Source: Parcubacteria group bacterium Athens0714_26
GTDB lineage: Bacteria > Patescibacteriota > Minisyncoccia > UBA6257 > 02-FULL-45-10c
Assembly (NCBI GenBank): GCA_007376745.1
Contig: VMGU01000024.1
Coordinates: forward strand, 1-8,702
Length of the DNA: 8,702 nt
Reading direction: 5' to 3'
A program made the translations under genes and the position numbers. How positions within the stretch are numbered: the stretch's first letter is position 1; each line of letters starts with the position of its first letter. A model generated the notes under the pieces. The model saw only the letters and a program-made list of their open reading frames with translations. It was not told the origin of the DNA and did no database searches. Shown here in pieces: positions 5,750-8,702 of the stretch.

Positions 5750-6528
5750 TGTTTATTTAATTCTATCAAATTTTTAAAAACCATGGCAACGGTGAGCGGG
5801 CCGATTCCGCCGGGCACAGGAGTAAAAAGAGATGCCTTTTCAGCCACAGTTGGTTCAACATCTCCAACCAGCGAACCAGCGTCTATTATTATAACATTAT
5901 CTTTGACCATTTCCGGTTTTATCAGCCATGGTTTTCCTGCACCGGAAATAATTATATCGGCGTTTTTTGTAAATTTTGAAATATCTGGCGTAAATTCATT
6001 CACAACAGTTACAGTTGCACCTTGATTTATAAGCCACACACTTGCCGGCATACCAACAAGTTTTCCTGCTCCGACCACAACCACGTTTTTATTTTTTACT
6101 TCAACATTATTTCTCTTAAAAATTTCTTTTATTGCGCCGATAACCGGTGGTAAAATTTTTGATCTTCCTGTTGAAAAATCGCCGAAACTGCGGGACGACA
6201 AAACATCAACATCTTTGCTCGCAATAATGCCGTTTAAAACATACTGAGTATTGATTTGGACTGGTAATGGCAATTGCAAAATAACGCCGTCATTTTCTTC
6301 TATGTGGCTTATTTCAGCCATTTTTTTGCGAAGCTCAGTGGTAGAAATGTCAGCCGGCAGATTATAAACCCGCGTCTCAACACCAATATCCTGCGCAAAT
6401 TTTTCCTTGCGTTCAATAAATTTTTTGGACGCCTCATCATCCCCAACCATAACAATGGCCAACTTTAATCCAGCGCTGTCCAAAGTACTTTTTATTTCTT
6501 CCGCAATTTTTTTGCCATCAATAATCAT
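5746..6528 (-). CDS. folD: FolD-family methylenetetrahydrofolate dehydrogenase/cyclohydrolase, divergent
   Basis: FolD interconverts 5,10-methylene-, methenyl- and formyl-tetrahydrofolate in the cytosol. The 260-aa product is slightly short (E. coli 288). Recognisable parts are the N-terminal folate domain with catalytic Lys41, QLPLP (85-89), KDVD (105-108), the Rossmann domain and PVPGGIGPLT (237-246). Several signature positions differ: Phe37 replaces the usual Tyr four residues before the Lys, KDVDG reads KDVDV, the PCTPxG motif is replaced around 126-131 (LPPVIG), and GRSxxVGxP reads GAGKLVGMP (153-161), losing the Arg linked to NADP binding. It may therefore use NAD or have altered cyclohydrolase activity. 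It overlaps greA by 4 nt (ATGA). With glyA two genes upstream it would feed one-carbon units. Confidence 0.9.
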   Translation of the reverse strand: MIIDGKKIAEEIKSTLDSAGLKLAIVMVGDDEASKKFIERKEKFAQDIGVETRVYNLPADISTTELRKKMAEISHIEENDGVILQLPLPVQINTQYVLNGIIASKDVDVLSSRSFGDFSTGRSKILPPVIGAIKEIFKRNNVEVKNKNVVVVGAGKLVGMPASVWLINQGATVTVVNEFTPDISKFTKNADIIISGAGKPWLIKPEMVKDNVIIIDAGSLVGDVEPTVAEKASLFTPVPGGIGPLTVAMVFKNLIELNKQ

Positions 6529-7010
6529 AAAAATTCTTTTTTAATTTCTATTATATTTAATTTTAAATTTTTTTGTGGAAGTTTTGTTTCAATAATATCT
6601 CCAACCTTTTTGCCTATTAATACCTTGCCGACTGGAGAACCCGGGGTGACAATTTTATAATCAGCATTTTTGCTGTCAGAAAAATCATGCTGAATATAAT
6701 AATTTAATTTTTCTTTTGTGTTTAAATCTTCCGTATAAACAAGAGAGTATATTGTAATTTCGTCATGGCTTAATTCTAAAATATCTTTAATTATTTTTGT
6801 TTGGTTTAAAAAATCTTTAATTTCCTTAATCCTTTTGTTTGTGATTTTTAACTCGTCTTCAGCTTCATTAAATCCCGGCGTCTTGCTGGCAAAAGAACCG
6901 CTTGTTTCCATAATTTGGCCAAGTTTTTTTGACAATCGCTCTCTGTTTTTTCCCAAAATATCCAGCTTTTTCTGAAAAATATCATATTCTTTTTGAGAAA
7001 TAAACTGCAT
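6525..7010 (-). CDS. greA: GreA/GreB-family transcript elongation factor with altered tip
   Basis: The 161-aa cytosolic protein should bind RNA polymerase's secondary channel. The N-terminal half (about 1-75) is a charged coiled coil. The C-terminal FKBP-like domain (about 85-158) has the clear Gre signature TPGSPVGKVLIGKKVGDIIE (122-141). Gre factors rescue backtracked polymerase through two acidic residues at the coiled-coil tip (Asp41 and Glu44 in E. coli GreA, GDLxENAEY). Here the matching segment reads PGFNEAEDE (45-53), so the Asp appears lost and acidic residues are shifted, although Glu49, Glu51 and Asp52 are close by. Cleavage activity may be changed. The gene starts 1 nt after the glyA stop and overlaps folD by 4 nt, so it belongs to the same operon. 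No Shine-Dalgarno sequence is visible. Confidence 0.88.
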   Translation of the reverse strand: MQFISQKEYDIFQKKLDILGKNRERLSKKLGQIMETSGSFASKTPGFNEAEDELKITNKRIKEIKDFLNQTKIIKDILELSHDEITIYSLVYTEDLNTKEKLNYYIQHDFSDSKNADYKIVTPGSPVGKVLIGKKVGDIIETKLPQKNLKLNIIEIKKEFL

Positions 7011-7011
7011 G

Positions 7012-8184
7012 TTATTTTTTTAATATTTTATCTATTTTCCCTGCCAATTTAATTATATCTTTTTCTTTGAAACCTTGCGTTGTTATTGCCGGTGTGCCGA
7101 TGCGGATGCCCGACGGGTCGCTCGGCGTACGAGTGTCAAATGGAATCATGTTTTTATTTACAATAATTCCCGCTTTTTCTAATCTCTCGCCTGCCTCTTT
7201 TCCGCCTATACCCCTTGCCCATGTATCAACTAAAAATAAGTGTGTATCAGTTCCGTTGGAAATTATTTTCCAGCCGCGTTTTTTTAATTCTTCTGCAAAA
7301 AATTTGGCGTTTTTAACAACCTGTTTTATATATTTTTTTTCCGGCTTCATTGCCTCTTCCAAGCAAACTCCGATGGCCGCAATATTATTCATGTGCGGTC
7401 CACCCTGCAAACCCGGAAAAACCGCTTTATCAATCTGCTGCGCTAACTCTTTTTTGCAAAAAATTATGGCACCCCTTGGCCCGCGCAAAGTTTTATGTGT
7501 TGTGGTTGTAACAACATCAGCGTATGAGAAGGGAGACAAATGGACACCTGTTGCCACCAAACCAGCAATGTGAGCCATATCAACCATTAAATAAGCACCA
7601 ACTTTATCGGCAATCTCTCTAAATTTCTTAAAATCAATTTTTCTAGAATAGGCAGTGAAGCCAGCCACAATAAGGTGGGGTTTTTCTTTTTTTGCTATTT
7701 TTAAAACTTCTTTGTAATCTATCTGTTCTGTTTTTTTATTTACCCCATAGGGAACCTGGTGCCAAAATTTTCCACTGGCTGAAACTTTATGACCGTGGGT
7801 GAGATGTCCGCCCATTGCCAAATCCATTCCCATAATTTTCCCCTGCCTGCCGGCAGGCAGGCACCCAAATGGAACGAAAGCTAAATAAACGGCGATATTC
7901 GCTGGCGAACCGGAATAAGGCTGAACATTGATGTGCCATTTATCAGGATCAAGTTTAAACAATTTCAATGCCAGTTCTTTGCAAAGATTCTCAACTTGAT
8001 CAATAATTTTATTGCCGCCATAATACCTTTTTCCGGGATACCCCTCTGCATATTTATTTGTCAAAACCGACCCTAAAGCATTGAGCACATTTTTAGAAAC
8101 AAAATTCTCCGAAGCAATAAGATTAATCACTTTTTTCTGCCTCACCTCTTCTTTTTTTATTAAATTTTTTATATTGTTTTTCAT
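7012..8184 (-). CDS. glyA: Serine hydroxymethyltransferase
   Basis: This PLP enzyme converts serine and tetrahydrofolate to glycine and methylenetetrahydrofolate. The 390-aa product has the NLIASEN motif (21-27), YAEGYPGKRYYGG (45-57), VDMAHIAG (201-208), the PLP-lysine motif TTTTHKTLRGPRG with Lys231, and Arg361 in SGIRIGTPA for the substrate carboxylate. All core residues are present, so it should be active. It is somewhat shorter than E. coli GlyA (417 aa). One oddity is an eight-residue insert, CLPAGRQG (108-115), encoded by a perfect palindrome and placed just before the conserved GMDLAMGGHLTHG segment. The start is 1 nt after the rodA stop, with only a weak AGGA upstream. FolD, two genes on, uses its product. 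Confidence 0.97.
   Translation of the reverse strand: MKNNIKNLIKKEEVRQKKVINLIASENFVSKNVLNALGSVLTNKYAEGYPGKRYYGGNKIIDQVENLCKELALKLFKLDPDKWHINVQPYSGSPANIAVYLAFVPFGCLPAGRQGKIMGMDLAMGGHLTHGHKVSASGKFWHQVPYGVNKKTEQIDYKEVLKIAKKEKPHLIVAGFTAYSRKIDFKKFREIADKVGAYLMVDMAHIAGLVATGVHLSPFSYADVVTTTTHKTLRGPRGAIIFCKKELAQQIDKAVFPGLQGGPHMNNIAAIGVCLEEAMKPEKKYIKQVVKNAKFFAEELKKRGWKIISNGTDTHLFLVDTWARGIGGKEAGERLEKAGIIVNKNMIPFDTRTPSDPSGIRIGTPAITTQGFKEKDIIKLAGKIDKILKK
7842..7861. repeat. 20-bp perfect palindrome inserted in frame in glyA
   Basis: Ten-base arms, CCTGCCTGCC and GGCAGGCAGG, meet with no spacer. Read in the glyA frame with flanking bases it encodes CLPAGRQG, residues absent from other GlyA proteins known to me at this point (they run directly from a proline-glycine turn to the GM-L-A-GGH segment). 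It is GC-rich in an AT-rich gene. It resembles in concept the palindromic elements found inside Rickettsia genes. Confidence 0.85.
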
Positions 8185-8185
8185 T

Positions 8186-8702
8186 TTACATTCCTAAAAA
8201 TTCTGTGCTTATGTCTTCAGGGTGGGCTTCCCGGCTGTATCTACGCATGCCCGTTAAAATTCCTAAACCGGCGAAAATTGTTAGAAGGTTTGACCCGCCA
8301 TAACTCATAAATGGCAAACTGACGCCGGTTATGGGTAAAAGCCCGATGTTCATGCCGACGTTGATTATAAAATGCGACGCCAAAAAAATTGCCATGCCTA
8401 AACCAAAAAGCGTTTCAAAATTTCCCTGGCCAACCATAGAAATTTTTAATATTCTCCAAATTATTAATCCGTAAAAAATAAAAACAAAAATTACTCCCAG
8501 AAGCCCCCATTCTTCGCTGAAAGCGGAAAAAATAAAATCAGTTTGATATTCCGGCAAAAAACCGAGACGGCTTTGGCTGCCATATCCTATGCCCTTTCCT
8601 AAAATTTGGCCCGAGCCGACTGCAATCGTTGACTGCATAGCATTGTAGCCGGCGCCCCTTATGTCATGAATGGGATTAAGAAAAGTAATTATTCTTGCCT
8701 TT
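8186..8702 (-). CDS. rodA: Rod-shape peptidoglycan polymerase RodA, C-terminal part (5' end outside the window)
   Basis: The open frame runs to the window edge with no start, giving the last 172 or so residues of a SEDS-family protein. It begins KARIITFLNP, then RGAGYNAMQSTIAVGSG, GYGSQSRLGFLPEYQTDFIFSA and FSEEWGLLG, the conserved block of SEDS glycosyltransferases. Three membrane helices follow, and the C-terminal SLPFMSYGGSNLL signature is intact. The QSRLGFLPE-TDFIF form points to RodA rather than FtsW. RodA polymerises lipid II into glycan strands with a class B PBP for side-wall growth. An internal ATG at 8636-8638 is not the start, because conserved sequence continues upstream of it. 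It ends 1 nt before glyA and leads the operon seen here. Confidence 0.92.
   Translation of the reverse strand, partial: KARIITFLNPIHDIRGAGYNAMQSTIAVGSGQILGKGIGYGSQSRLGFLPEYQTDFIFSAFSEEWGLLGVIFVFIFYGLIIWRILKISMVGQGNFETLFGLGMAIFLASHFIINVGMNIGLLPITGVSLPFMSYGGSNLLTIFAGLGILTGMRRYSREAHPEDISTEFLGM

Noticed and set aside
2690..8702. Alternative genetic code (UGA as Gly, code 25)
   Set aside because: TGA ends secF, the 83-aa gene, PAP2, folD and greA at normal family lengths, and no in-frame TGA interrupts a conserved region.

Overview
The window looks like a chromosomal segment from a Candidate Phyla Radiation (Patescibacteria) genome, most likely Parcubacteria-like. The evidence is: a divergent 16S rRNA gene carrying a homing-endonuclease intron; an exact EUB338-II target in place of the EUB338 target; a mismatch in the 515F primer site; AT-rich, tightly packed genes; and short GC-rich palindromes, one of which encodes a PAGRQG peptide inside a protein. 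TGA is used only as a stop (secF, the 83-aa gene, PAP2, folD, greA), so this is not the code-25 Gracilibacteria/Absconditabacteria group. The phylum-level placement is inference.

Every gene lies on the minus strand, so transcription runs from high to low coordinates. First comes a dense run: rodA (5' end outside the window), glyA, greA, folD, a PAP2 phosphatase and an unrecognised 83-aa protein. Neighbours are separated by 1 nt or overlap by 4 nt as ATGA, except for a 15-nt gap before the last gene, and the run ends at a hairpin terminator near 4933-4956. It mixes cell-wall functions (RodA, lipid-pyrophosphate phosphatase), one-carbon metabolism (GlyA and FolD share the folate pool) and transcription (GreA). 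Next, a promoter placed so close to the ATG that the mRNA could be leaderless drives secD-secF, which overlap by 10 nt and encode the SecDF membrane subunits of protein export.

A second, good sigma-70-type promoter begins 9 nt past the secF stop and drives the 16S rRNA gene (about 2475 down to 141). A 27-bp stem formed by inverted repeats at 18-44 and 2592-2618 would enclose the 16S precursor, as in classical RNase III processing stalks. The 16S gene is split by one 856-nt insert (270-1125) between E. coli positions about 1399 and 1400, in the decoding centre. The insert encodes a 143-aa single-motif LAGLIDADG endonuclease. Without it the 16S is about 1479 nt, an ordinary length.

The most striking observation is at the 16S 3' end. 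Helix 45 is intact, but the anti-Shine-Dalgarno tail (CACCUCCUUA in E. coli) is replaced by UAAUUUAAAA, and no CCUCC occurs anywhere in the downstream trailer. Most gene starts here also lack a Shine-Dalgarno sequence, although the 83-aa gene keeps a GGAGG. Other points of interest are three TCCGCC-n-GGCGGA mini-hairpins in the trailer and intron, a perfect 20-bp palindrome inserted in frame in glyA, and altered signature motifs in FolD and GreA.
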